Assembly: GCA_027946365.1 (NCBI GenBank) | Contig: JAPEUQ010000012.1 | Location: forward strand, 1,302,001-1,366,000 | Direction of reading: 5' to 3' | Source: Kalmusia sp. IMI 367209 | Lineage: Eukaryota; Ascomycota; Dothideomycetes; Pleosporales; Didymosphaeriaceae | Length of the DNA: 64,000 nt | Shown: positions 26,150 to 39,338 of the stretch, one piece after another | How positions within the stretch are numbered: the first letter of the stretch is position 1 | How the letters are laid out: every line of letters starts with the position of its first letter | Notes under the pieces: model-generated | What the model was told of the DNA's origin: nothing | Database searches by the model: none | The model's input: only the letters and a program-made list of their open reading frames with translations | Made by a program: the position numbers and the translations under genes

Positions 26150-26690
26150 GTAAGGTCTAGCGTCCGATATTCTTATAATGTAAACGGTATTTTAGTAGCT
26201 AAGAATAAGTGGTTTATTTGAGTGTTTTACCTTATGCTAATTATTTATAGTGCGATCTATTGGTCGCTCCTAAACTAAAATTTAAGTTAAACTAAATAAG
26301 GCTAAGAAAGCCTAAGAGGTAGCGCTAGATATATTGGCTATTATTTATACTAAGGTGGCGAGGCTTCAGAAATAGAAGGAATTTCTTAATAGATGGGAGG
26401 ATCATTAGTCCGCAGTTCTGGAGGCGGAGTTAGATTAGAAAGAGGCGGATTTATAGGCTACTAGCCTATAGAATAGTCTAGAGGAGGTAGGAGTCAGCTT
26501 AGGTACTATTTATACCTCTAGTGGTAACGTTATTCTTCCTAATTTATAGCTAGATAATCTAAATCTTAGTCTATTATCTCTCGGTTTTCTTCGTGAGATC
26601 GGTTTAGCTGGTACTTCTCTAGCTTCTTAGGGTAATTAAGGTTTCCTTCTGGTTCCTATATATTATCCTATAGATTTCTATTCTTGTCTA
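26150..26690 (+). pseudogene. Antisense ORF of Gypsy element F with coiled-coil segment
   Basis: On the plus strand, opposite to F gag-pol and next to the 3' LTR, one frame runs from about 26150 to 26690 with only TAA/TAG/TGA at Gln or Trp sites. It reads KLNKAKKA, EVALDILAIIYTKVARLQK, KEFLNRWEDH, SAVLEAELD, KEADL and SLEEVGVSLGTIYTSSGN. Charged and Leu residues at heptad-like spacing suggest a coiled coil. Upstream FECFTLC suggests a Cys-containing N-terminal part. A second frame from an ATG at 25922 (MFRYRDEAILVG) is open to about 26260 and could be a 5' exon or a frameshifted start. Function unknown. Confidence 0.6.
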
Positions 26691-26699
26691 TTCTAGCCT

Positions 26700-29600
26700 A
26701 TTTAATCTGATAATAGTTTTTTCCGTTTTAATAGTGGTAGTCCATTATATATAAGACTTTCCACTCTTTTTATCTCTATATATATCTGCTTCGTACACTG
26801 TGGGTTGCGCATCCTGAGGCGCCTTTTCTAGTAGTGCCACATAGAAGATAAGGTGAATTTTCATGGATTCTGGTAGCTTTAATTAATATATAACTGGTGT
26901 GATTTATTCTATTATCTCGTATAGTCTGATTTTTAAGTAGTTAAGTTTTCTAGAAGGTCGTTTACTAGCTATATTTTTTCATAGTAGCTAGACTTTCTCT
27001 CCTTTTCTAGCAGGGCGCAGCCTTTTATTTATAATTATAGTATTTCTTTATTTGGAGTTATAGGAACGTGGCGTCGTTTTTTAGTATATTATATATCTAT
27101 ATAATCCTTTTTACCCAATTTTCTCCATCTATACTCTATAATTCTATTACCTTAGGTACCTGGTATGCTTTTAGTGTGAACCCATAATTTACGTAGAATG
27201 GCGTGACTCCTATAGCGCTATATTATGAGCTGTTATAGGCCAACTAGGCTATAGGGAGTAGTCCTACCTAGTTGTTTTATTAGTAGTTTAAGTAGCATCT
27301 TAGGTATTATTCTACTATTTAATTTATACGTTTAGTTTGTCCGTCTGTTTAGGGGTGGTATGCTGTGGACATGCTATACTTAATTTTAATTAATCTAATT
27401 ACCGTTGCCTAGAGTTTAGAGGTGAATTGGATGTCTTAGTCTATAATAATCTTGTCTAATATTTTATGGTAGGCTATTATTATTAATAAGAATCTAAAAG
27501 CTATCTGTTCCGCTTTACTAATTTTTCTATATAGGAGGAAGTAACTATACTTCGTTGTCTTATTAATGATTATCATGATTCTATTATATTCTACCCTATT
27601 ATTAGGGTCTTTAGATTTTAGTAACTATGTAATAAAGTCTATTATCACCATTCCCTATGATCGTTTGGGGGTTTCCACTGGTTAGAGTTCCCTATAAGGT
27701 ACGTATTATTTAGGTTTATTTCGGTGACAATTAGTATAGTTATAGAGAACCTTAGTAACTATCTATTTTATTTTTAGGAAGTAGTAGCTTTGTATGAGTC
27801 ACTCTAAAGTTCTTTTAATTCCTGGTATTTATATACTAATACTTTATGGAATTGTCTAATAAATTCTTATTATATCTTTTTTGGAATATAGATTTGGTTA
27901 AAGACTTTTATTAGTCCTATCTTAGTAATAGTTCTTTCTAATAGATAATTTAAGTCTTCTATCGTCTATTCTGTTTCCTATTAAACCTATTCTTTCTACT
28001 TACTAGTTTAGAGTTCTATTAAGGCTACTAGTTTAGGATGATTATAGATTATGTTTCCTTATTATTATATATTAGTAAGGTTACTGAAACTTAGGTTGTT
28101 CCTTATAGGTCTAGTCTCCTACTTAGGGCATTAGTCCTTAAGTTATTTATTTCTTTAGTGTGGATGATTTTAAAGTTAAACGTAGCTAACTATTCTACCC
28201 ATCTAGTTTATCATTAGTTCAGGACCTTAGTTATTATGAATCCAGTGAGGTTTTTATGGTTTAAATAAACTAGGATCTGATATTTTACCCCTTAGAGATA
28301 TATCCTCCATTCCTTAAATATTATAAATATGGCTAGCATTTCTTTATTATATATATTATAGTTTAACTCCGGTGGTTTCATCTTTTATAAATAGTATTTT
28401 ATTGGGTGTTTTTCGTCTATTTGTGGGTCTCTCTAGAGTAGGCATACCTAATGATAAAGTTGGATGTATCCGTTTCTAGAATTATTAGTAACTATAGGTT
28501 AAAGATTTATAGTACTAGGTACTTCATAAATTCCCTTTTTAGAGTATCTATTACTGTCGCGCATTCTTAAGTCTATTTAAAAGGGTATCTTTCTTTATTA
28601 ATTTTATTAAGGGGTTGGTTATTTTGGACTAATGTGGAATGAATTTTCTATAAAAGTTATAGAATCCCAGAAAGGATTATACTTTCTTAACGTTTTTTAA
28701 CTCTAGTTATTTAAGGATATCTTTGACCTTTACTGGTTCCACCTTGATTTTTCCTGGTTCTATCACGTATCCTAGAAAGATGGTTGTGGTTATATTAAAT
28801 TTGTATTTTTAGAGTTTAAGGTAGAGTTTAATATTCCTTATTCTTTAGAGGACCTCATTTACCTATCGCTCATGTTCTTCTGGTTTTTCCGAATAGATTA
28901 GGACGTTATTAAGGTAGACTATAGTATATTTTTCTAGGTAGTCTTTAAGGACGGTATTTATTCGCCACTAAAAGAAGGCTGGTGCGTTTATAAGGCTAAA
29001 CGGTATTACGTTCCACTTATATAGTCTCATCTTAGTATAGAAGGCCGTCTTTTATTTATATCCTTCCTTCATCCTAATCTGGTGATATACATTTTTTACG
29101 TCTAGCTAGGTGAAATATTTGGCGTATCTTAATTAGTCCTAAAGATCTAATATTAAGAGTAGGGGGTATTTATTCTTAATAGTGATATTATTCGTTTTTC
29201 GGTAGTCTATATAAAAGCGTAGTATAGAATTATCCTTTTTTATAGTAAATGTAACCCTATGGGCTGCTAAGGAGGTGGATTCTTAAATATACCCTTAGGC
29301 TATATGTTTAGTAATTGTATTTTAAATGATTTCATCTTCCTATATCGTTGTCTTATAGATGGGTCCCTACGTAGGTTGTTTTCCTTCTACGTAATTGATT
29401 TTATAGTCCCATTCTACGTGTTCTAATAGATAATCTAGTGGTTCCTGGAATATTTCCTTATGTTCCTAATAAACGTTAGGAATTCCTTTTTTTCTAGACT
29501 CCTTATTTACTAAAAGGTAATAAGGGTATTCTATTTACTATTCCTACTAGTTAATCGTTGGGTTAACTTATTTTAGCTAGGGTAATCTGAGAATGACGTC

Positions 29601-31960
29601 TTGAAGATTATTAATCTGAGTGACGTCCATAGTTATATTTCTTATTTCTAATCCTTAGGATAGAAATAACCCTTTCTTTATTTCTTTTATTACTTATTCC
29701 TGGAATGGTAACCCTTCAATCCCTAAAAGGATACTAGGTTCCTTTTTAGTTAAATTTATATTCCTTATTTCTATATAAATTCTTTAGAGATAAAGTTTTT
29801 ATTACTCCGCTATTAATCATCACCCTTATGGGCTATCTATGGTATTCAGTCTCTAGTATTAGATGGATTCCCTTTATTCCTTTAAGGGTCTCTTTTTCCT
29901 TGTACTAGTATTTGGTCTAGATTTTTCTTTCTATATATTTTGGGCATTTGTTTTCTAGATATTCGTACTATGGTCTTCCCATAACGCATTTCATTAATAG
30001 TAAGGGTCCTGGTGTGAGGATAAGGTATCCTCCTTATTTCTTCTTAGGATGCTATCCATGTACTTCTTTTCTAGTGATAATATCGGTGTGTGGATCCCTA
30101 AAGACCCTAGTTAGATATACTTAATACTTTATTTTTAATACTAAGTGCAATGAGCACTTGTTATTAATATATAAGATCTATAAAATTTTATGATGTGCGG
30201 GATGTTTTACGCTTACTTAGGGTTATCTTTTTATTAAATTCTTCTTCTATTACTGCATTATGTTCCTGGATTGGAATCTAATATTTTACTAAAATTTAAG
30301 GCGTATATGCTTCGTCAACCTATTTAACTTCTCTAGCTATACTATACTATTCTAAGTTATTAAGAGGTTTATCTGCTAGGATCTTATTTCGTTCTACCCA
30401 TCTCTGGAAATCCGTGAACTTGGTATTTCTAGGGTACTTGATTTTCCATTCCTTATATACCTTATAGATGTTCTGTTCTGGTGAGGCTCGTTTAAAGAAT
30501 TTCCATTTTTTTAATTATTTTTTAGAATGACTATAAACCTTAGGGTTAAGCTATCTACTATGCTAGTCTAATGGGCTGGAAGTATTCTACTCCTCTAATT
30601 TAGATATTCTTTATAGGGGTATTGTTTCCTTTTTAAGCGATTAGAGATAAATATAGCTTATTTTCCTCTAATTCTTCTTTTAACTTACTTATTTCCTTAA
30701 AGTTAGATAGATTATTGGGAATTTAGGCGTCTTATTCTTTTCTATTTATGGTAAGACGTTCTTTAGTCTATTTTAGCTAGTATCCCGTAACCTCTTTTAT
30801 ACTTTTATGGGTGTTATAGTCGTCCTTTAAACACTCAGCCTAGTAGGTTACCTTATGTTCCTGATTTCTGGCTAATCAGTCCTTAGATTCCTTTTAATTT
30901 CTTTCTCCTAGACTCTTACCGTTGGTGTTTCTTTTATTAGGGTAGTTTCTGGCTATATGGCCTTTCTTTCTATATCTAAAACATGCTCCTTCTTTCTTTA
31001 GCCAGTCCTTCTATAAATCTATCTTTTTATTATTCTAAGGCTTTCTACCTTCTTTATTGGTATTGAGGATTATTAAGTCTCCTGCGTTAGAGTTGAGTTT
31101 AGACCTTCCTTTCACCCCCCCTAGCTATTTTCCCATTGGTTATCCTACTTCTAGAGGTATAATTTATCATCTACTTAGATAGCCTATTAAATTATTACAG
31201 GGAATGTCGTGGGTTTTTCTATATAGATTATCTCATAACGGATGTCCCGCTTTAGGTCTTTATAGAACCTAATTATTAAGGCTCATTCTCCCTAGTCTAA
31301 TACTAAAGTGGTTAACTATTTAAATATAGATATATATACTGCTACCATCTTAGTTTAGTATAGCTATAATAATCTTCGTTCCACTATTCATTTGGCGTCT
31401 ATATTACTAAAGGTTCTATAGAGTTTCCGTTTAAAGTATTTATAACTTTAAAATATTAAGTTGGTCTCCGTTTTTCTTCCGCTTTCTATATTTATATAGA
31501 AATCTATCAGGAATCCGTTGAACCAATTTATAGCTCATCCTATAAAGTAGATGGTTATATAAGCTATCTTTACTTCTTTAGTCTCTAGGAAGTCGCGGTT
31601 TAAATCTAAGTGTAGAGATATTAAGATAAGGAATCCTCTTAGCTTACTTTAGGTTCCGTTAAACTTCTTAGGTTCTACTAATTTAAGGGGGGCGGTTTTG
31701 GAGTCGTATTTTAATCTTATCTAGTTATTATTTTATTTCTCCTCCTCTTTCCCCTTCTTCTTCTTTTCTTTAAGCTACTAATAGAGCTTTAATCTATTTA
31801 ACTATTTTATTATAGGCTTCTTTTTGTTTCTTACTTTCCTCTCTAAGATGATTAATTTGTGTTTTCATCTAAGTATATTCTGTATTATCTATGGGTGTCA
31901 CCTTAAGTGATCCTGACGGAGTGGTAGATATCATTATTAGTAGGGGTATAACCTAATATA
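26700..31960 (-). pseudogene. Gag-Pol of Gypsy element F
   Basis: Read right to left. The Gag zinc knuckle is at 30942-30983 (CFRYRKKGHIARNY, a CX2CX4HX4C finger with the second and last Cys now Tyr). RT has IPFSLINAPASF near 29000 and the catalytic box TIVYLNNVLIYS at about 28890-28930, both Asp changed to Asn. RNase H is at about 28260-28375 (ELNYNIYNKEMLAIFIIFK, matching ELNYDIYDKE). Integrase has ACHP-stop-TDGQTKRIN at about 27325-27370. A Trp-Gly segment near 26690-26740 might be a decayed chromodomain. Damage is lighter than in neighbours, yet no frame remains open. Confidence 0.9.
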
Positions 31961-31994
31961 TCTATAGTGGGTCCTTAAGATATGATTGTTAAAG

Positions 31995-32433
31995 TGTAAC
32001 GGGGCGGCCGTAAGGCTGTCTTAAAGGGGTTAAGTGGGAAATGAGGGCGTATAGGGTTATATAGTTATAAGGGGTGAACGTTAATCAACTACTATAAGTA
32101 TTAATTATTAATAAGATTAATAATAGTCTTCCATGAGGAACTGCTTATAAGAGAACTTGATGGATTGATGATGAGGGTTAATAGTAGTCACCCCGTCATC
32201 TCTATATACTACTATCTGAGGTTGGCTCTATGGGCTCTGTAGATAGAGCCTATAGAGTCGGCTCTGCGGGCTCTATAGATAGAGTCTATAGAGCCGTCAC
32301 GTGATTATATTATATATCTATATTGTGTTTAGTATCACTTCCGTGATCATAATACCGGTCCTCCTAATCCCACTAGTCATTACTACTAATATTATTATTG
32401 TCGTAATTCTGTTGCGGCGTAGTAGCCGTAACA
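31995..32433 (-). repeat. 5' LTR of element F
   Basis: Second F LTR. It shares the two self-complementary gctctat units (about 32222-32294) and the CACGTG (about 32298). It ends gtaaca with TSD gtaaa following. Confidence 0.93.
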
Positions 32434-32548
32434 GTAAACGAGATCTTAAAAATAAAAGGTATAAAATCTTAATATAATAATATATATATTATATCTATTA
32501 TAAATATAGCACGCGTATAGTATATATCTATAGTATATATAGGAAACG

Positions 32549-32770
32549 TATAAGATCTAGTTATAGGTAATAGTATATACTTTACACTAGGATTAATAGT
32601 AAAGGATAACTCTAGTTATATTAAATAAATAATACTTAACATTCCTAAAATAAACGCGTAGCGTAGGTTTTACGTAGCTCATTTACTTAATTTTCTTAGC
32701 GCACTAGACCCTATTAATTCTAATATAATATACCTTAATACTATAGTAACTTTATAATATCCTTATTATA
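32549..32770 (-). repeat. 3' LTR of element G2
   Basis: Direct repeat of 38916-39138, from tataagatctag to cttattata. Confidence 0.92.
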
Positions 32771-33072
32771 GAATCTCCTCTCTAGCTATAGTCTCTTACA
32801 GCTGCTATGGCCTCGATAAAAACCTCACCTTATAGAAAAGGAAAAGAGTATCTATAGTATTAGCATTTTCTATATATACTATAGATATATACTACGCGCG
32901 TGCTATATTTATAATGGATATAGTATATATATTATTATACTAAGATTTTATACCTTCCGTTTTAAGATCTCGTCTATGTGGCGGTGAGTCTATAGTATAA
33001 ATAGATAATTTCTTTTATTTTAATCTTATTATAATACTATATTAATCTTCTTATTTTTAATACTATATATAT

Positions 33073-33860
33073 ACCACTTTAGTATATATAAAGCGTATAC
33101 GACTTACTTATCTTAAATTAATTATTATAATCTATTACCTACTCTCTAAGTATATTAAGAAGACTATACTATATAATATATACGATTTTATATAGAGCGT
33201 TACTACTAAGTATACTAATTAAGTTACTCTTATTATAACTTATATGCGTTGTGCGTAGAGTCTAATTAAGCTATTAGATAATTATAAGAAGTCTAAGGAG
33301 CGCCGTTATAAGTATTATAAGAATGATAATTAAGATAATTATATTTTAGTAAATTATATAGATTATACGCTATATATACACCTTAGCTAATATTTATAGA
33401 TGCTAATAATAATAAATAGTTACTTAAATTATCTTTATAAGCTCTATGACTAGTACTACGTTACTATTATTAATATTTTAGCTATAGCTATTTATAAGAT
33501 TAATCTAGAGATTTAGGCTTAGGTATAAAGTTTACGTAGGCCTAAGTAGTTTAACTTAGAGCTAGTAAATTATAGGTGTGTTATAGTATATTTTAGAACT
33601 CTAATAGGTTTAGCCACCTAAGTTCCTACTATAAGCCCTTAATTTCTTAACTTAATTCTTTAAGAGTAGCGCTGTATTACTACTACTCTTAAAGTTCTAA
33701 TTAGTCTTATTTTTATTATATAAGGATTAGTATATTCGCACTTTAAACGCACTTAGAGCGTATATTAATATCTTCTTAAACTAATACTATAGTCTAGGCC
33801 CTTTAGACCGCTTAGGCGGCGGGTTAGGATGGTGGTTAAAATAACTCTAATAATAGTAAT
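33073..33860 (+). pseudogene. Antisense ORF of G-family Gypsy, G2 copy, function unknown
   Basis: Plus-strand frame opposite to G2 pol, about 260 codons, interrupted only by TAA and TAG. Readable segments are LTYLKLIIIIYYLLSKYIKK, LIKLLDNYKKSKERRYKYYK, YLNYLYKLYD, NILAIAIYKINLE and FRTLIGLAT, then a basic end near RPLRRRVRMVVK at about 33805-33840. It ends just before the taa microsatellite. Homologous frames are at 24590-25400 (G1) and 41620-42390 (G3). No start ATG is certain; an ATA from RIP of ATG is likely near 33070. No domain recognised. Confidence 0.62.
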
Positions 33861-33999
33861 AATAATAATAATAATAATATCTTAGTAAATCCACTTAAAT
33901 AGCTAATTAAGGATGCGATTAATAAGATGATAAATAATAAAAAATAATTAGTAGTAATAGTAATGCTGAGTAAAGTACTTAGTATATATAGAATATAGA

Positions 34000-36900
34000 T
34001 TTCTAGTAAAGCTTATCTTCCTTTTTCTATTTTTTTAGTATTTATATTTTAAGTAGATACCCTATGGATCATATAGTCCCTAAATAATTCTATTTAATAG
34101 TTATACCTTATATGCGCCTTTATACTCTTAACTTCTTTTTTATAGGTGAAGATCCTTTCTTCTATTTAAAAGTCTATACTAGCTTATTTATATTTTTAAA
34201 ATCCGCTTCTAGAGTCTAGGTATTCTAAGATTCATTATAGCCTTTCTAGTAGAATAGATATTATTATTATCCTTTTCTCGTCCTTCTTACTAGAATTTTT
34301 TCTACTTTCTAGATTTCTTTCTCCTTTAGGTATAACCTCTAGTGGTAGGGTGTTATCTTCTTATTTTATCTTAACTTTAACGTTTAAGGAGTGAAATATA
34401 GAAGACGTTATAAATATAATAGTTAGGTAAAGGAGTAAATAATATATCTATATTTTAACTATATCTTATATTTAAAAAGATTTAATAAATTTACTAGAAA
34501 GCTTTTTACTAGGCTAATAAGATATATAAATATATTTTATACTTAGTAATACTAGATCTTCTTAACGGAAGGATTCTAATTTATACTTCTTATTATAATA
34601 TTAACTCTAATACTTTAAGCTATTTAGAGATATTCTATAAGTAATACTCTTACGCTATATATATATTTTATTCTATTAACTATATCTGGTATCTCCCTCC
34701 TCTTACCTACTATCTATAGGAGGTGTTATAAGGATAGGGTACTTTTTATATATAGTATAGAATGGCGTTATCTTCGTAGATTCGTATATAAAGTTATTAT
34801 AAGTAAATTAAACTATTAATAGTAATATAATCTAGTTCTCCTATAAAGTTAATATAAATATTTATAGATACTATTTTAAGTCTAATTCTAGCGTTCTATT
34901 TACCCATCTATTTATAGATAGAAGGTGGTATTTAACCTACGCTTTATCTATAATTGGTAGCATATTTCTATCTAAAATATAGAGGTAAAGATAGATTCTC
35001 TATCTAATATAATATCTTTCTATATACTAAACTTTAAAATAACCTCCTTAAAATAGGCATTAGTAAATTATCTTATATCCTATAACTTTAGTGCTGAGAT
35101 ATAGATAGTTATCTTAGAGAAGTAGTATATAATTACTAGGATTATATTAAAGCGTAGTCTGTGTAATTCTTAACTAAGGATAATTCTATAATAAAGTCTA
35201 GTAAACTTCCTTAAAGATATCCTCTAGAACTAGTAAAGATACTAGCTTACTATATTTATTATATCTTAAAGCTTTACTCCTTTAGTAAATAGTATATATT
35301 CTTATATATTCCTAAACGTCTTAACTCATACTAGACTAATAGTAGGTCCTCTTAATAAGTTTAAGCGTTCTATGTATACTAAATAGCCTACTATACGCGT
35401 ATTATAATTCTAGAATAAAATCTCTTATCTAATAGCCAATTTATTTAGAATATATAATCTATTATTATATCTCAGAACTTCCTTTTTATTAAGGCGCTAA
35501 ACATGCGCCTTTTTATATTTTAAGTACTATCCTCACTCGCTAAGCGGGTAATATACTTAATAATAAAGATATTCCTTTACTAGAGTTATCTTATCTTAGT
35601 AAGTAAATTAGATTTTACTATTATAGGTTCGCTACTAACTAATACCCTAGCTAGTAAACATAGTATATATAGCGTATATATTATAGTACTAGTAGTAGGG
35701 CCCTTTATAGATCTATAAAGTATTGGTTATATATATCTTATATATATCTAATAAGCTAAGCTTATTTATAAATCCTCTCACTCTACTATATTTATCCCTT
35801 AATAGTAACTTATTCTATAGGGTAGGTAATAAATAGATTAGTAATAGGTTCTCCTATATATAATCTATTCTTTTAATAACTTATTCATAGGATTTGTTTT
35901 TTCCTAGGCGGTGTTCTACCTTAAAATTAAAAGCTACTAGGTATATTACCTAACGTGCTTATTATAGGCTTAGTCTTTATATAGCGCGCATACCGCGTAG
36001 GTTATTATGGTTACTTAGTACCTAAATAGTATACTATACGTTATCTAAATAATGTCTCTACTATTTAAAATAATAGATAATAGTAAAAAGCTTAAGGTTA
36101 TAAACTTTATAATTAAACTCTATAACTTAAAGTTTTCTTAAAGTAAAAGTAACTAGATACTATTTCTAATCTTTAAATAGCTATAATAGGATACTAGAGA
36201 TTATAAAAGTAGATATATCTATCTTTAATTAAATAGTAAGCATAGGGTTAAAGTGGCGTAGGATAGATATATTTAAAAAGTACTTTTTAAGTCTTTTAAA
36301 GATACTCTTAGCTTTTATATTCTACTAAAATTCTTATTCTTTCTTTAGTAGATTTAATAGAGGAGCGGTTTCTTTTACGTAATCTTTAATAAAATATTAA
36401 TAGAAATTTATAAATCCTAGAAATGACTAGAGTTCTTTAATATTTATTAATTATAACTATCTAATTATTATCTTCGTGCGCGTAGGATCCGCGTAGATAC
36501 CTCACATGCTAATAATAAAGTTAAGGAAATATATATTATCTAAGGCGAACGTACACTTTCTAAATTAATAAAAAGCTTAGCTTTTTATAATAATTTAAGT
36601 ATAGAGCGTATAGCGTATTAGTGGAGTATAATATCCTTATTATAAATATAGATAAGTATATTATCTAGGTATATAATATATATATAGTCTAGGTACTATA
36701 CTAGTATCTTATTAATATATATCTAAAAACTCATGGGTACGTTTATTAACCTAAAAGATATAACTAGGTATTTAAAATAATTATATTAAGTTTAGAATAC
36801 CATTTTTTACTTATCCCCTACCTAAATCCGAATCCTATAGTAGATATTATAGAGGTCTAGGGTCATATAGTAATATATATCTAATAGGCGATTAAGTATC

Positions 36901-38850
36901 TCTTTAACTAAAGGAGTGTATAATAATTCTTAATAGTAATAATATTAAGTTCCCTATAGTTAATATAAAGTTATAACGTTCTATCCTTCTTTAGAATAAA
37001 TAAAATTAATGCTTTAGTAGGGCTAGTACTATACCTAATCTACCCCTTTTTAAGAGTATCTTCTAAGTACTCTCAGAGTACTTAAAGCTCACGCGCTAAA
37101 AGGTTATATAAAGGCTTATAGAGAGGTTCCTTCCCTCTATAATAGGGATTATATAATTAGATTCTTTAAATTTTAAAAGAGTAGATACTACTTCCTTATT
37201 AAATATATTACTATATTTATATAATATATCTAGGAGGCTTAATACTTACGCTATACGCGCTTTATTAATATAAGTAAGACGCTTTAAGCTTATACTAATA
37301 GTTTATAGAACTTCTAGAAGAAATAGATTAGAGCTAGTTTACTTAATTTCCTTTTAAAGTTTTATATAGTAATAAGTTATATAGTAGCTTTAGTATAACC
37401 CTAACGTTATATTTAAGCACTATAACTAAGATGAATATCTCCTTCTTATAAGAATGAGTTTTTAGTAAAAGAGAAAACTTCTTTATTAACGCTATAGACT
37501 ATCGTCGTTACGTAGTATTAAACACCTGTATTATCTATTAGACGCACCTAGAGTATATAAGTAGTATAGATACTTTAATATTAGGCTCTAATTTATCCTA
37601 GTTTTAAAAGCTTAACTCCTTTAATAGGTTATAAGTCTATCTTTATAGCGATCCTTTGGCTAATTAGGCTAATATTAATTTATAGGTTAAGAATAGTTTA
37701 AAGTTACTATTCTAGGCCTATATCTTTAGCTACGCTATACATGCGCTTTATGCCTAGTAGAATATATATTAGTAGGCACCTTACTATCCCTAAGTTATTA
37801 ATAAGGCTTAACCTTTTCTTACCTTATTAATTTATATAAGGATTTGGTTTAGTTACTACTCTAGTATTTATTTACGTAGTGGCTGACCTTATTATATTTA
37901 TAGTATGTAATGTTTTTCTTATTATAAGGTCTATTTCTATTATTAAATATTTATTAATTTAGTATAGCCTCTTTATATTTTACCTTTAATACGTGGCGGC
38001 TGTGGTATTTCTATACTAATAGTATGTGATGTAGATTCCACTTAAATATAGAATCTAACGTAATAAGGTCTTCTCTTATAGTAGATACTTAATAATAGTT
38101 AATGATTACCCTCTATAGTTTAGGTCTTAACTTTAAGAAAGGTGTTATACCCTTTATTCCTTAGTATAGGGTGTAAGTTAATTCTTAATAATATTAAGGT
38201 AGATTATAAAAGAATGGACTATTTAATTCTTTTACTATATAACTTAAGTATATACTATAGCTACTTTTAAACTGCGATTTACTAGATTAAAAATAAGTTA
38301 AGTATATACTACTTAAAGTATTTCTAGGTAGGTATCTCCCTTAGCCTTAAAGATACGTTTATAATATATATATTATAACTTTCTAGAGTTACTCCTAGGT
38401 ATTATATCGCCTAGATAACTTTATCTACATCTAGTAAGAATTCTTATGATAGAGGCAAAATGTTACTTATATAAATAAAAGAATTTATAGTATTTTTTAA
38501 ATTTTTATTCTTATATTTAGCTGAGTCTTTTAATTTAAGTATACGCTTATTACGTATTACTAGAAGCGTTCTAGATATATTTTACTATATATATTAGTAC
38601 TTTAGACTTTAGCCTCCTTAATAGGAGTAATTAAGCTAGGGTTTAATTTAAGTTTTCGAGTTCCGTAATTTCGGCCTTAAGGGCGCGTAATTATTATAGG
38701 ATATAAAGTTTATCACGTCTCCTCTTTATAACTAAGATGCGCTCTTCTAGTATTAAAGGTGGGCTAGGATTACGCGTAGGTTATTTCTCTTCTAGGTATT
38801 AGATGGGTGCGTCTTCATTATCCTAAAAGGTTATAGGTAAGATTTATCTT
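34000..38850 (-). pseudogene. Gag-Pol of Gypsy element G2
   Basis: Same order as G1, read right to left. The Gag zinc knuckle is at 37864-37905, with all Cys read as Tyr. RT lies at about 36600-37090, with its YLDN-type box near 36660. RNase H is near 35980-36250, integrase at about 34840-35520, and an ILDSR-type tail near 34050-34220. The frame is uninterrupted by other elements but full of TAA/TAG stops. Aligning it to G1 and G3 gives the best view of the ancestral protein, because RIP hits differ among copies. Confidence 0.88.
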
Positions 38851-38915
38851 CTACTTATTATTTATATGACTTTTTAGAGCCATCCTTAGACTATTATATA
38901 TAAGAAGTATTATTA

Positions 38916-39138
38916 TATAAGGTCTAGTTATAGGTAATAGTATATACTTCACACTAGAATTAATAGTAAAAGGATAACTCTAGTTATATTAAGTAAATAA
39001 TACTTAACGTTCCTAAAATAAGTATATAGTATAGATTTTACGTAGCTCATTCCCTTAGCTTTCTTGGCGTACTAGACCCTATTAATCCTAGCGCGATATA
39101 CCTTAACATTATAATAACTTTATAATATCCTCGTTATA
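38916..39138 (-). repeat. 5' LTR of element G2
   Basis: Direct repeat of 32549-32770; its outer edge tcgttata is followed by the TSD aaacg. Confidence 0.92.
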
Positions 39139-39338
39139 AAACGCTAATACTATAGATACTCTTTTTCTTTCCTATAAGGTGATAGTTTTTATTAAGGTTA
39201 TAGCAGCTATAAGGACTATAGCTAGAAGAAAAGATTCTATAATAAGGATATTATAAAGTTACTATAGTATTAAGATATATTATACTAGGATTAATAGGGT
39301 CTAGTATACTAAGAAAGCTAAGTAAATAAGCTACGTAA

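Larger units (their letters stand above)
25451..32433 (-). mobile_element. Gypsy LTR retrotransposon F, least RIP-damaged large element
   Basis: LTRs of about 438-439 bp lie at 25451-25888 and 31995-32433, starting tgtaacggggcggccg and ending ggcgtagtagcc(g/a)taa(c/t)a. The flanks gtggg (25446-25450) and gtaaa (32434-32438) are a 5-bp TSD with G-to-A changes; G2 reads through the site near 32965. A polypurine tract lies on the minus strand next to 25888 (plus strand ctatttccccctctta), so transcription runs right to left. Pol on the minus strand confirms this. The element keeps many TGG, CA and TG dinucleotides that neighbouring elements have lost. Confidence 0.95.
32549..39138 (-). mobile_element. 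G-family Gypsy retrotransposon G2, uninterrupted copy inserted in G1
   Basis: The 3' LTR is 32549-32770 and the 5' LTR 38916-39138, about 222 bp each. The TSD aaacg is perfect at 32544-32548 and 39139-39143. Joining the flanks restores the sequence that G2 itself carries near 32860-32885, proving insertion into a relative of itself in opposite orientation. At 6590 bp it is the only uninterrupted G copy here and the reference for reading G1 and G3. A purine-rich tract (minus strand gagaggagattc) adjoins the 3' LTR. Confidence 0.95.
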
